Source: Dipylidium caninum
Taxonomy: Eukaryota; Platyhelminthes; Cestoda; Cyclophyllidea; Dipylidiidae
Assembly (NCBI GenBank): GCA_017562135.1
Contig: QEYB01000406.1
Span: 558,001-622,000, forward strand
Length of the DNA stretch: 64,000 nucleotides
Direction: 5' to 3'
The notes under the pieces were generated by a model. It did no database searches, was not told the origin of the DNA, and worked only from the letters and a program-made list of their open reading frames with translations. The position numbers and the translations under genes were made by a program. Positions 14,601 through 26,039 of this stretch are shown here, one piece after another; positions within the stretch are counted from its first letter, which is position 1, and each line of letters begins with the position of its first letter.

Positions 14601-17568
14601 GCCTGATGTCGTGCTCTTTCACTTATAATTTGACTCTTATTTTGTGTACAATGCGGCTTTGCCTTCTTGCACCATTCTGCTAATCTTTTGTTTTGATCAG
14701 ACCTCACTCCTACTACTAGAGATGCCTTATTGCAATGCGTGGCGGCGTTTAACCACCAACAACAAGTTTTAATCATAACGCGTTGCAATATGTAATGCAA
14801 GTAGAAATGCGTCGGTGGGAGAATTCTCTGCAAGCATTTTGCCTTATTTCAACACAACTTGTTTGATACATTGTGGAGTAATCCGCGCTCTACTTTCACT
14901 TCATAACAGCAACAAATGCCAAAATTTTGTGTATTTGGATTTGATTTCGTGAAGTGGGTGACACTTTTCCACACGGTATTGAGTAAATCGCCTAATTCCT
15001 GTTTCTCGCCCCACTCTTCATATGGTTCATGGAATTTGGCATCATTTTGTGTTGAATATCACTTGTTTTAGCAAGGTGTCAGTCTGCTTTTGGTAAGAAT
15101 TACCATATGGTTTGAGACATTGCTGACTTGGCGTCGCACTTGCTTGTCAACCCCTATAGTTTTGTCATTTATCGGGAGAGGAGGCCCATCACTTCCCCCT
15201 CTACCTCCCAGTAGCATTACAAGTAGTAAAGGGGTCATTTCATTTAGTCGGGTCGTAAAATTGATAATTTGCGTCATTTTCTCACTTTTAATGCATATTT
15301 CTTCCATCCTTTTTTCTACCTAAGTTATCTCTTGTGAAGTGGTCAGTTTTTAACCAAGCCTATCGCATTGACAAGGGAGCCTTTTTTTTAAATTCCATAG
15401 GTTAAAAATTTTTTTGTCTCCTCATTCCTCCACTTTCGGTGTGTTCTATGGATGGGTGGTGTACCGCGCCTTCTCTTTTTGCTAAAAGGTTTGAAGAGAA
15501 CTCGGTTTATTAACAGCTTGTACAAGGTCCTGAGACATCGAGATACATTGAAGGCTTCCTTTTAGCCAGTGTGCGTTTTAAACGAATATCGAGGTGTTAC
15601 AGGTCGACCACATGAATATTCATCATCAATTCGCCTTCCGGGGTGGTTATGATTACTTTCTTTTAAAACCTTACTTTACGTGTTGTTAAAAGATCGTAAT
15701 TGTGTTATCTATAGTATCGTTAATAATAATTAAATCTAATGCAATATTTATCGCACAGGCATCCTCGCCAGTGGTTGCTCGAGGCGGAAGTGGTAACGCC
15801 AGCGGTGGAGGCATGCCGTTACGAGCTGGAGTAGGAGGAGGCAGCTTGATGATGGAGGAGAACGAAATGGTCCAGCAGCAACAGCAACCACAGCAGTTCA
15901 TGGCCATGTACCAGCATATGCCTCCACAACAGCAACAACAACAACACATGCCTCGACAATCTACGTGGCAAGAACAAAGACAGGCTGGGATGTCAGGTGA
16001 TTTGTTCCAACAGCAGCAGCAGCAGCAACAACAGCAACAGAGGCCTTATCAGACTTACCAACACCAACCTCAACAACAGGTTATGATGTCTGGCCCGGGC
16101 GGTCAGGTTAGTTACTCCATGCAAATAGGGACGAGAATAGGCAAACCTCACCCACTTATGTTATTCCACCTGAACCGCGTTGTTTGAAGGCCATTCCTCC
16201 CTCTTCTGTTCGAATATCGTCCAGTCTTATGTAATTTATCAGAGCTATTTCTTTATTTTATGTTCTTCAAGTGGCATAATGCTGGGAGAAAAGTGACACT
16301 CCTATTCTTGCTGTCACTCATTGCCCAAATTGAGGCAGATGCACCATTTTAGCCCACATCTTTAGACAGCCGTTTTTAGGGGTCACGTTAATAGGTCCAA
16401 CTTCCTGGATTTATCCGCCCACCAGTTCCATCTTCATTAATCTTCGGCTACAGACGTTCAAGGCAAATTGGGTGTCATCTTTTATTAACCGATAAAGCCT
16501 GTTTTCTTCATTGAGATGATTTGTGATTCATTTTGCATTTTGTCTACACGTTTTCGTGTCACCAAATTTAGAAGAATTCTTACGATGTGAAAAATTTTCC
16601 CTAAGAATTAGAAATTAATAACTTATGTGTGGATCAAGGAGTAGCAAGCAAACTTCTTTGTCTTGCTGTTTTGCCGACTTTCCTTTCGTTTTTAGCCTTT
16701 CATGTCAATCGCGAATTCTATGACATCACGTATTTGATTGGCGGTTCCGAATTGGTGTCTGCTGCATTAACGGGATGTCCATCCGAAATCACTTATTATC
16801 ATGCTTTCATTCGGCTCCGTGTATTCACATACATTGTTATAGTCATTTATGAATTGGTTTTTTGGTCTTCTCCAGTCTCAACAGCAACAACAACAGCAGC
16901 AGCATTTATACCATCAGGCTCAAGGAATGCCCATGCCTCAGGCTGCTTATATGCAGCAGAAAGTGCCCGGTGTCATGACCCCACAACAACAACAACAGCA
17001 GCAACAACAGCAACGTCCCCAGGCTTACTCTGGTCCCGTTACCCCACGCCAACAGCTTCGGGACGCTTCTGGTCGCTTTCAGAGCAGTAGTTCCGCCGCC
17101 GCTGCGGCTGCTGCGGCTGCAGCAGCTGCAGCAGCTGCAGCCGCCTCAGGAGGTCAAGAGTACCACGCCTCGCCTCTCCCACCCTCCTATACCTCTACCA
17201 CTGGGACACCCATGTACGATATGTCACAGCAGTATGCCAACATGCCGTCAACTCCTCGCATGTCTGCATACGTTCGCGCTTCCCCTGCCATGAGGCCAAA
17301 TTTCGCTCGCATGACTTCGCCCGGCGCCACTGCTGTTGCTGCGTACGCAGCGCGCACACCAGTCGGTAGGGGGATGCCAAGAGCTATGGGGGTGCGGACG
17401 ATCGCCCAGCCGCATCTCATGATGGCACCCGGGCCTGGCGAGGGCATGCTCTATGAAAGTCCGATAGATCAGCAAGTTCAAGTCCAGCATCAGCAACAAC
17501 AGGGGGTATTTGAGTCCAATGCCGCGGCAGCTTCGGCCAATCCGCATAATCAACCGCCTATGTTTTGA
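2647..17568 (+). CDS. MED25: Mediator complex subunit 25 (MED25) homolog, 12 exons
   Basis: MED25 is a Mediator tail subunit that binds activators through its ACID domain. Coding exons: 2647-3500, 3725-3770, 3922-4519, 5296-5591, 7884-8252, 9300-9760, 11023-11187, 11872-12013, 12695-12857, 14017-14243, 15759-16106, 16876-17568. All junctions are GT-AG and frames join to 1453 codons. Residues about 253-495 match the MED25 VWA domain: CVILVERC, then NGGPPLDTNFGRD (human NGGPPAETDFGGD), then LLRAALSLFD. Residues about 898-1060 match ACID/PTOV (LLWEGQL, INFPWQKSACVMLQL, IIGLMPKDS). Between and after lie P/Q-rich linkers, and a poly-Ala run sits near the C-terminus. Human MED25 is 747 aa; the excess is a 250-residue acidic N-terminal extension plus the linkers. 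Introns are 151-2292 nt. It is convergent with SMU1. An extra 5' exon is possible. Family is confident; exon 2-3 joining is less so. Confidence 0.88.
9499..9551 (+). repeat. CAA/CAG-rich tract encoding poly-Gln in MED25 exon 6
   Basis: Mixed CAA and CAG codons encode an eight-Gln run, then PK, then further short Gln runs. CAA interruptions make the repeat imperfect. It lies in the linker between the VWA and ACID domains. Confidence 0.85.
16008..16040 (+). repeat. CAG/CAA tract, 11 Gln codons in MED25 exon 11
   Basis: Eleven consecutive Gln codons include five pure CAG in a row after one CAA, followed by mixed CAA/CAG. This is the purest CAG stretch in the gene and so the best candidate for length variation between individuals. 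Confidence 0.9.
16984..17013 (+). repeat. CAA/CAG tract, 10 Gln codons in MED25 exon 12
   Basis: Ten consecutive Gln codons, mostly CAA, form part of the Q-rich C-terminal region. Another eight-Gln run lies near the 5' end of the same exon, at about 16879-16902. Confidence 0.9.
17095..17145 (+). repeat. Poly-alanine (GCN) tract in MED25 exon 12
   Basis: About 17 consecutive Ala codons (GCC, GCT, GCG and GCA mixed) follow a short Ser run. Codon choice is varied, which argues that the run is kept as protein sequence and not by recent slippage alone. Confidence 0.88.
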
Positions 17569-19957
17569 CTGACTCTTTCCGCCTCTGAGAGTAAATTTTT
17601 CTTAAGTGAGTGTGTACAAATACCAATTTTGTATCCAGTTAAAAATCTCCTTCCCTGTCTGTACATGTGATTATAACAGTACATTTGGTAAGTGATATAT
17701 TTAAATATACTCTGCTTTCTTATGCCATATGAATTTGCTTTTAATCTTGGGCCCTGACTTGTTCTTAAAGCGACATCGGGAGCACTCTTCACTTGTACGA
17801 ATACTAAAAGGCCCTCCCTATTGGAACAAATCTCTGTGGGACTGCGGGTTCTCATAAATTTTTTATTTAAATCTCAAATCGCTTGATAACCTGTGAGGTG
17901 TAAAGGCTTAGGGCGTTGCTCTGTTCGAAGTCTGTAACTACTAAGGCCGAAGTAGCGCGCCAAAAATGGTTTAATTCAATCATGCAACAGAATCAGTAAA
18001 TTGCTGCCTGTCGAGACTCCAACAGAGTCCATTCATTTTAGCATCGAGTGTTTCACACAAAACACATTAACTCTAATTTATTGTTATATGGCATTTTACT
18101 AGAAGCATGTAGCACGGCAATTTTATTCCAAAACTGAGATTTTGATTTTTGAAGGACACCTTAAATCTTTTTACATTCCTAATTTTCTAGTGAGGTAAAT
18201 CCATGAGTGGTTCTGTGGTGAACAGATAGCCAAGAAAATCGCAAACATCCTGGTCGTAATATAAATAACAGTACAAGCGTTTTAATTCCAAACTTCCACA
18301 ATGAAATGCCCCATCTTCGTTGGGTTGGTTGAGCTTTAACTGTCTGACGGGTGGCCGAAGATGTGGTGTACTGCTAGGAGAAAGTGATTTCGCAAAACGT
18401 TTACCACGATTCTTAGAGGGTTATCGATAGCCTGGACTTATCAAGTTTTGTAAAAGGAGCACGTTTAGTTCATGCGCAAAGGCCTTTCCTCAGGAGCCAT
18501 GAGTCCGTCCTCTTCCAGAAGTTGTTATCACTGTTGGAGAGAAAATCAAATGCAGTTCGTGTCAACGCCGATTACGTCCTCCAGGTCTTCGTGTGAACAA
18601 ATCAAGAAGGAAACGACGCTAGATGTGCACGGCAAACAATCTGGATGAGATGGGTGGGGGTCGGACCGGCTAGTATGCTCCTCTAGCAGATCAGCACAGG
18701 GCAGAGTACGTTGCCTAAGGGATTAATGGTGTATCGGGATGTGATTAAAATCTTTCGATACTAAGTTATATCTCCCCAAGGGTTGATGTGCTTACGGACA
18801 CTCAACTCCTAGGTCCGAGAGCAGTTGGTTGTGCGGGCGACGTCTTTAATTACTTCTTTCTCTAACACCCTTTTTTCCCTCGAAGATAATAAAATTCCAA
18901 ATCGTACTAAAATAACATGTCTACCTAAATATTGTTCCAAACCCTTCTGGGTTCGTGATAGGGCGAACGCGAACGCGAAATAATGACGACTGCGGAAAAT
19001 ATTCGGGGTGTACTTATTTATCCAAAACCTGAGGGGTACAGAGGAGGACACCAAGAGTGCCTGGCCGAAGTAGCCCATTAGGGAAGAATGAAGAAAGGAT
19101 TCTGCGTTGTTAGCCACATTCAAGTTACAGATCTGAAAGATCTAGGGGGTTGCGATCATCGCAGTCAAGCACCCGATGGTCAACTGTTCGGAAGAAATAC
19201 ACTGAATTCCTACCTTGTCAGGATTAGGCAGGCTATCTGGTTGTTTGCCGATTGATGGCCCTGTGTCGCGTGCGGATTGAATTGGAGTCTAACAACCTTC
19301 TCACACACACTTTAATTAAGTTGTTTGCCCTCATGGTCTTATTCTGATGAGGATGGGGAAACGAGATAACTATAATGTATCTGCATTGTTAATACTCATG
19401 CAATTCTTACGAGAATCAGAACAGAATCTGAAGGAGATGAGGATCGTGTGTGGTGAGCGCATCCCCTTGAGAGAGGGGAAGAGTAAAGAACAAAACGAAG
19501 CTGCAATACCTCTCAGTGTTAGCACCAGATATTACGTCAGTTCGGACAAGCAGTTCACGAAGTTTAAGAGAAGTTGCAGTGCAAGCACCAGACTCTATCA
19601 CGAAACACTCGTTCATACGCTGTCGGAGCTAGCTCCATCCGCTTCCTCTGAATGCTAAGCATCAAAGTATGTGGAGTTAATAATCCTGCTGCCGTCTCCA
19701 GAGGGACAGTGCGTTCACAAGATCACTTGAACGATGTTGGCCACTTTAATAAGGCCACGAATATTAAAGTTGAAAACCTAGAAGTTAATGCTTGCCTGTT
19801 CAACGAATCCTTGGAAATGAATTCTCTCCACAAGACAAATTTGGGGTAGTCAAGTCAAAGGAGTTGTCATAAATAAATAATTGAGGAGGCAAAATACATC
19901 GCTTAGTTTATGTATCAAGTTTGTGGAACATTCAGAAAATGTAAATATACATTCACT
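17569..19957. other. Convergent intergenic gap, no gene seen
   Basis: This stretch lies between the MED25 stop codon and the SMU1 stop codon, which face each other, so it must contain both 3' UTRs. No canonical AATAAA was found close behind either stop. The only sizeable open frame (19347-19658, plus strand, about 103 codons) has no features I recognise and no splice support. Confidence 0.55.
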
Positions 19958-22900
19958 TCAAGGTTTCCACAATCGCAGAAGCCCATCTTCAGAAAATGTG
20001 GCAATAAGATTCTGATGTGGATGATGCGCTACCCCCAGTATTTCCTTTTCGTGAACCTACAAAACCCATAAAGGCAAACATAAACAAGGAGTTAGTAAAA
20101 AACGAAACAGTATAAATAGCAGTGTCACCGCTCACCGGGAGGGTTCGCTCCAATTTGGCACCACTACCGACGTTGAAACAGTAGAGAAGGCGGTCTTCAC
20201 ACACAGCATAAATCCACTCGCCCCTTGAACTCACTGTCAGACCGACAAATTCACCACCCTCCCGTTTACCATTGGTACAGCTGCGGATTACCTATTTACC
20301 CACGGAAAATGTACAGATGTCAGGGAATCAACGTTAAGCCGTGACACTATAAACAATATAGCTGGGAGTTTTCAAACATAACTTTCGTTCTCCGAATTTG
20401 GGTATTGGTACAAATAATCATCAAAGATTTTGATATTTCCGTTAGAAAGTGCAAGGGCGAAGGTAGAGCCAAATGGTGACATTTGATTAGACTGATTGCT
20501 ATAGGATAAGACTAGTTGGACACATTAAACACTCTCGTTAAAGTGTCGAGGTTAACAAACTAGTCCGAAGAGCCTTCGCTTAATTAGCTTACGATTCAGC
20601 CGACATTGTTGTAGGGAGAGAGGATCTGTTCCTGCAGCCTCGGTCTCCCCACCTCATTCCCTACACCAACAATAAATCCATGGTCTAGTTTCAGAATTGT
20701 CCAGGAATTTTTCCCGATACCAAGAAAAGTTTTAAGAGTAAGTATTTGGGGAAAAAATGAAATAGTTGGTCTCTAAATCGAATTTAGCATCACCCTACAA
20801 GACACCTTCAACAGGTAAGACAAGAGATTGACAGATGACAAAAACGTTAGTAACACTACATTTGTAAAAAAATTATCTGCATCACAAGTAGCAATATTAT
20901 AGAAGGCAGAGTAATCTGTTATCCTAGTTACACCACTGAAGACAAAACAACTAAAACTCCTCCAACCAACCAAGATTAAGAAGAATCAGACTAGTTCAGG
21001 TGTAGACCGATAGGGAGTAAACATCTAACTACGAAAAGCACAAAAATCAGATAGTTTTCGTGAAGGTGATAAGTGGGGGATTTCACGATTTAACTAACGT
21101 CAAAATCATAATAATGCTCCCATATCACGAGTGCTGGTGTCAGCGGATAACACTAGTTTCAGAAGCAATCAAGAAAAAGGGGCCTAAGAATGTGGGAAAC
21201 GCGGAATCTACACCTCCCCGTAATAGCTAATGCATTTCATTTAAGCTTTCGCACATCCAAAGATTATGGATACACACATCCTTCAACTCAGACCAAGAAA
21301 CTGCCTGCGAGATAGTAAGATGGAGAACATTAGCAAATTTTGAATTAAGATATGAAAGTCCCCGGTCTAAAGCAGTCTGTGTGACCAAAAATTTAAAATT
21401 CATAAGATAACCGCCCCAAAACGAATTGAGTTCGAGTGACTTGTCTTGAATAATATTGAATAGATAGATGCTCGGGTAATTTCCAGAAAAGAAGACGCTG
21501 GACCGAACAAGTCCGGTTCAAGCACATAAAGGAAATTCCACAGAAGTAAAGGTACACAGACGCAAAGCTCACTTGTCCTTGCATGTTCATGATGGCGATG
21601 GTATTGGATCGGCTACAAACAATAAATTGGTCTGCATTGCGAGGCATCGGTTGCACGCTTAAGATCGGCACTTCTCGTCCCACGAGACCAGAGATGGTCT
21701 TAATGAAGAAAATTAGCACAAATGGGATTAAGATTGCCTCGTAGGAAAAAAATGCTATTTTAATCAAAATCTAATAGCAATTTTTAGGTGAGTATGAACT
21801 TTCAATCCAAAAAACCGGTTTGTCACTCAATATCTTGAATTTTTAAAGAAAATTACATCGAAAAAGTCAATTAAGACGGCAAGAATAAGTCTATAACTCT
21901 GCTTCTAAATACTGGTGAGTAAAAGTAAAATAACTGCACCTTCGAAAACTAAACAGGTTAAATTTGTTGAATCTGGATAAAATCTTTCAAGAGTTCGGTT
22001 TGGTCACTCTCTCAATCATGGAAAGATACAGCTAGAAAGAGCCCCTTGTTGGTAATATATGTCACGCACTACCATCAAATTACCTAAAAGAAAGCCAGGA
22101 ATAGTTGACAGGGGCATAGGCTGCGAATCCTATACAAAAGATATTACTCCTCAAGGAGTATACCTAGCCTTTCACCGTAAAGCGCAATCAAGAACCGGTA
22201 GCGTCGCGAAGAAAGATAAAATAACTCTCCCTGAAGTATTACACATTTTTTAAATTATTTAATGGCCTAAAAAAGGGACTAAACCTTAATTTTGAAGCAA
22301 GCGATGGAGACACAAGACAAAATAGCTTCTAACAGAGATGAGTAAAACGTTTCTGATCCAGTAATTAAAACAAAATTAGTACCAAGACTCAGATGCATTA
22401 TTAGCGGCTCTCATTAGAAATAAATAAGACAAAATAAGTTATACCTACAAAACAAAACGTATACTAAGAACTAGGAGAATATACGACCTTTCCAACAACT
22501 AAGACATCGTTTTGTCGCGAGGCCGAACCACCAACAGTATGTCAAATATAAAGCTTGAAGATCAAATTAACATCCCACTAAACAAGCAATTCACGTCCAC
22601 ATTAAGTGGCTTAAGTGCTAGCGATCTGTCCAAATGAGATGTTAATCCAATTTCTCGATGATAAATGGTAGGACATTACTAGTCATGGGTAGTGAGATAC
22701 GAATGGTTCAAATCAACAAATATAGAAGAGAAATTTAAAACTACCATCGTGACAACCAAAGGAAGGAAGTATCTTCCTCCAGCTAATTACGCTAAGAAAA
22801 AAGTCGTTAAATGCTCACCTTGAAGTTGCTTACACACTCGGCGGTACGAGTGGACCAGATGCGGACCGATCCGTCCGCACTACCACTGAGGACATGGTGG

Positions 22901-25900
22901 CCGTCCAGACTAAAGGCAACGTCGTTAACAAGGCCCGTGTGGCCTGAGAACTCCTTTAAGAGGTTGCCCGATTTCATCCCGTGGATCCTGAACATAGTTC
23001 GTAATAGGTCTTGAAATCGGAAGGTGATTATTCCCGACGTGGGCTATATATCTTGCATATTTCATTATTGTTTAAAAAATAACATCGCACAATTTAATTA
23101 CAGCCTTTCGAATGGTCTAAGGCAGTTTCTAATTGGTAGATACATGTGCTTTTGGTCCGCTCCTCCTCAGGTACTAAATTTTTTATAACTATAAGATGCA
23201 GAATGTTCCGAAAATCGGTAACGACAAATATTATATGTGTAAAAACCCTTGGAATACGGAGGAGACTAGGTGAACCTTAAACCAAAACATTAAGATTTTT
23301 CAACAGACTTTCGAAATGAGACTGGAAGAACACCAAGATAGCAATTACCGATCACATGGATCACGAGTCAACTTTAAGGCGATCTGATGTCTCCAACTAA
23401 TACCAGCCCAATAACGCGTCATATTCAAACCAAGTTAATGAGATGTTTCAATTCATTGAAAAAAAACAATTAAAATATTCTCTTGATCAGTCACATTAAA
23501 CAAATATATGGAAAGGCTATAATAAAGTTATATAACCAACTCAACTAAGGCAGAGTAAAGTAAAACAATGGGTCATAATGTGTAGCTATTGTATAGAGCA
23601 TTTCTGCCGTAATAAAATGGTTAACACAGAACCTGACTAATAATAAAATATAACGCCAAACCGGAAGTAAGAAGTGATAAAAGAGGGTGATTAGTAAAGC
23701 TCTATAAAAGTGGGCAAGGAAATTGGGCTACAACGATCGTTATAAAAAAGATTAAAAAATCGTTGCTGGACTGACCGAATAGAGTGGTCGTAGCTTGCAG
23801 TAAGAAGGTGGACATTGTCCTTAGAAAAATGAGCAGCAGTGACGCCTTTGGTATGTGCTTTCTCAAATCGGCGGAGACACTGACCCGATTGGATACGCCA
23901 CACTTTCACTTTACCATCCAGTGAGCCTGATGCCAGCAATTCGGAATCCCGACTGAAGGCCAAGCAAAGCACCGCAGCGTCCATCATCATAAAGTTCTCC
24001 TGTCGTAAAAGGCACAAGGAAAAATGATGACTTTTTTAAAGGCACTATAACAAGGCAATTTCCCCAAATTTATCACAGTGGACATTCAAACTTTACCTTT
24101 CCGTTAGGATGAGATATGACACCCTGCCGCATCCCCAATTAATGAATATTAAAAGGGATTTGTGTTTTCACAAATTTCGAGGTGTAGAGTGCATTGTCAT
24201 TACAATTGCTTGACAATACTCGTTGCGCAACGCAGTTTTTAATCAACATCTCCCGTTTACTTCTTAAACAACTTGGCTTTTTATGCATATTATTTAGGCG
24301 AACATGCCTTGAAGCCTGTCGTTAAAAAGACAAAAGTCTAAATATTCGTATATCAATTTATTCCTAAAACCCACATGATTAGTTTCAAGAATCTCTCATA
24401 CGACTTTCTTTAACCATTATGGCAAAGGAACCCCAAGAAGTGAAAGACTATCATATTAACTTTTTGCACCATATCTGGCGACAGTGTCACAGTTTCGTAT
24501 TTTAAGATTAACGATCAAAATCTGGAGGAAATTCCAGTCCGGAATATAAGGTATTTGCGTTAACGATGAAGGTACAAATGTAAAAAGATCACTTTAATAG
24601 TGTGAAAAAAGTATAGCCTGAAAATTACGATAAGAAAAGTATTAAATGTGTGGTAAATGAAAGATAGAAATTTGGGCAATAATTTGTCAAAACATTATCG
24701 AATAAAAGGAGACAAACACGATTCACCATTAGAAAAGTATCGCGATGGCAAATGGTAGGGAGTAGAATAAAAATGCTGCTGAAATGATTGTCGTGGTCGT
24801 CTAAAGATGTACAATATTTGAAGTAAGTAAGTAATTTAAGGGCATAAGTAAGTAATTTAAGGGCATAATACAACAAAAGTAAAAGCATAATATTTTTGAC
24901 TTTAAAATGAAATAACATAAATCTAGATCGCTATTAAGGGAATAAAAAATGGTGTTTTGTAAAACCAGTAATCATACCAAAATGAGAAGATTCTAAAGAT
25001 ATATTTATAGACAGCGAAATTCCACAAAGTCGCAACAAAGCAGAATGAAAGTGGTAACGTTATTAAATAATAAAGATTAAGAACTAGATGTTTACAAATT
25101 AAGCAAAGAAAATACCTGTGCTTGGTACTTAAGATCCTTTCGCAGTTTTCCAGTAATAAAATTCCACACTTCAATAAAGCCATCTACCGAGCCCGTCACT
25201 AAGTATTGTCCATCCGGGGCTGAATTTTGCGCATTCAACATGTGTTTTTTGGCCTAACTAAAAATTCCCATTAACGTAATTCCAATAAATAAAAAGTCGA
25301 ACTTTTATCGTTGCAGACAACTGTGTAGGAGGTCTCTCCTCCTCTTGTTCGCGAACAGCTGCTTTGCCACGGAAGACATCAATGGCCGTCCCAGGAGGAA
25401 GGAGGCCTTGATGTTGCTGCCACTTCAATGCTTGACTTAACAGAGCCAACAATCTTGAGGGTGGGACAACACTAACCTCGCCGGAAAGGGCCGAGGCGAT
25501 CGCCTGACGTCTTTTTTCACGGGACTGACCCTCAGGATAGGCTTCCCGGGGATCGAAGTAGGAGCGGGCCAATAAATTTTCCAAATGCAAGTACCGATCC
25601 GCGTGATTCTGTTTAAGCAATATCATAGGGTCAGTTTGACGAAGAAGAGTTCTGGCTGCGCCAAGTTCTCGCAATTCCACCAATTCTATAACGATCTAAA
25701 ATGCGAAAGATAACTAAGAAGGATCATTTGTGCCTGTTCGTAAAGGTCCATGAGTTTATGGTCTGAAAGTTTTAAATTTTGTACAACTTTGAGAACCGTA
25801 TCCCAATGACCACTGGTTATTTCACTCATGAAACTCTCGACCGAGTCAACAGTATTGAGAGTAACACCGGTTTCCTCCTAAGGGAACAGTAATATTAAAA

Positions 25901-26039
25901 TATTATACCTGCAGCACTTGCAGGGTACGCATTAAATTGTTTTCCTTTAGATATTGTTCAATAAGGCGAACGACACTATAGACATATTAGATAGAAAATT
26001 AGATATGTATTACTCGGCAGATTCCAACTCTATCGACAT
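19958..26039 (-). CDS. SMU1: SMU1 WD40 splicing factor, 10 exons (one 1-nt frameshift)
   Basis: SMU1 partners RED in the spliceosomal B complex and acts in the nucleus. Exons in transcript order: 26014-26039, 25909-25975, 25734-25877, 25303-25695, 25116-25257, 23776-23999, 22819-22987, 21573-21698, 20136-20291, 19958-20056. Corrected length is about 514 aa (human 513). The N-terminal LisH/CTLH part starts MSIELESAD and contains [20 protein letters not shown]. Next come [15 protein letters not shown] and [21 protein letters not shown] seven-repeat WD40 domain runs from about residue 212 and ends [10 protein letters not shown]. One surplus base in exon 5 (25216-25219) breaks the frame after KFSP. 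Intron 2 is 31 nt; intron 3 is 38 nt and starts with GC. A candidate splice acceptor lies 17 nt before the ATG. Family identity is essentially certain. Confidence 0.96.
24825..24866. repeat. Perfect 21-bp tandem duplication in SMU1 intron 5
   Basis: Two identical 21-bp copies, starting with aagtaagtaa and ending ttaagggcat, lie back to back at 24825-24845 and 24846-24866. A partial aagt copy precedes them. They are intronic and have no coding effect. Confidence 0.9.

Noticed and set aside
16629..17090. 153-codon plus-strand frame overlapping MED25 exon 12
   Set aside because: It runs from intron into the exon in the wrong frame and reads CAG repeats as Ser/Thr/Ala runs, a typical shadow.
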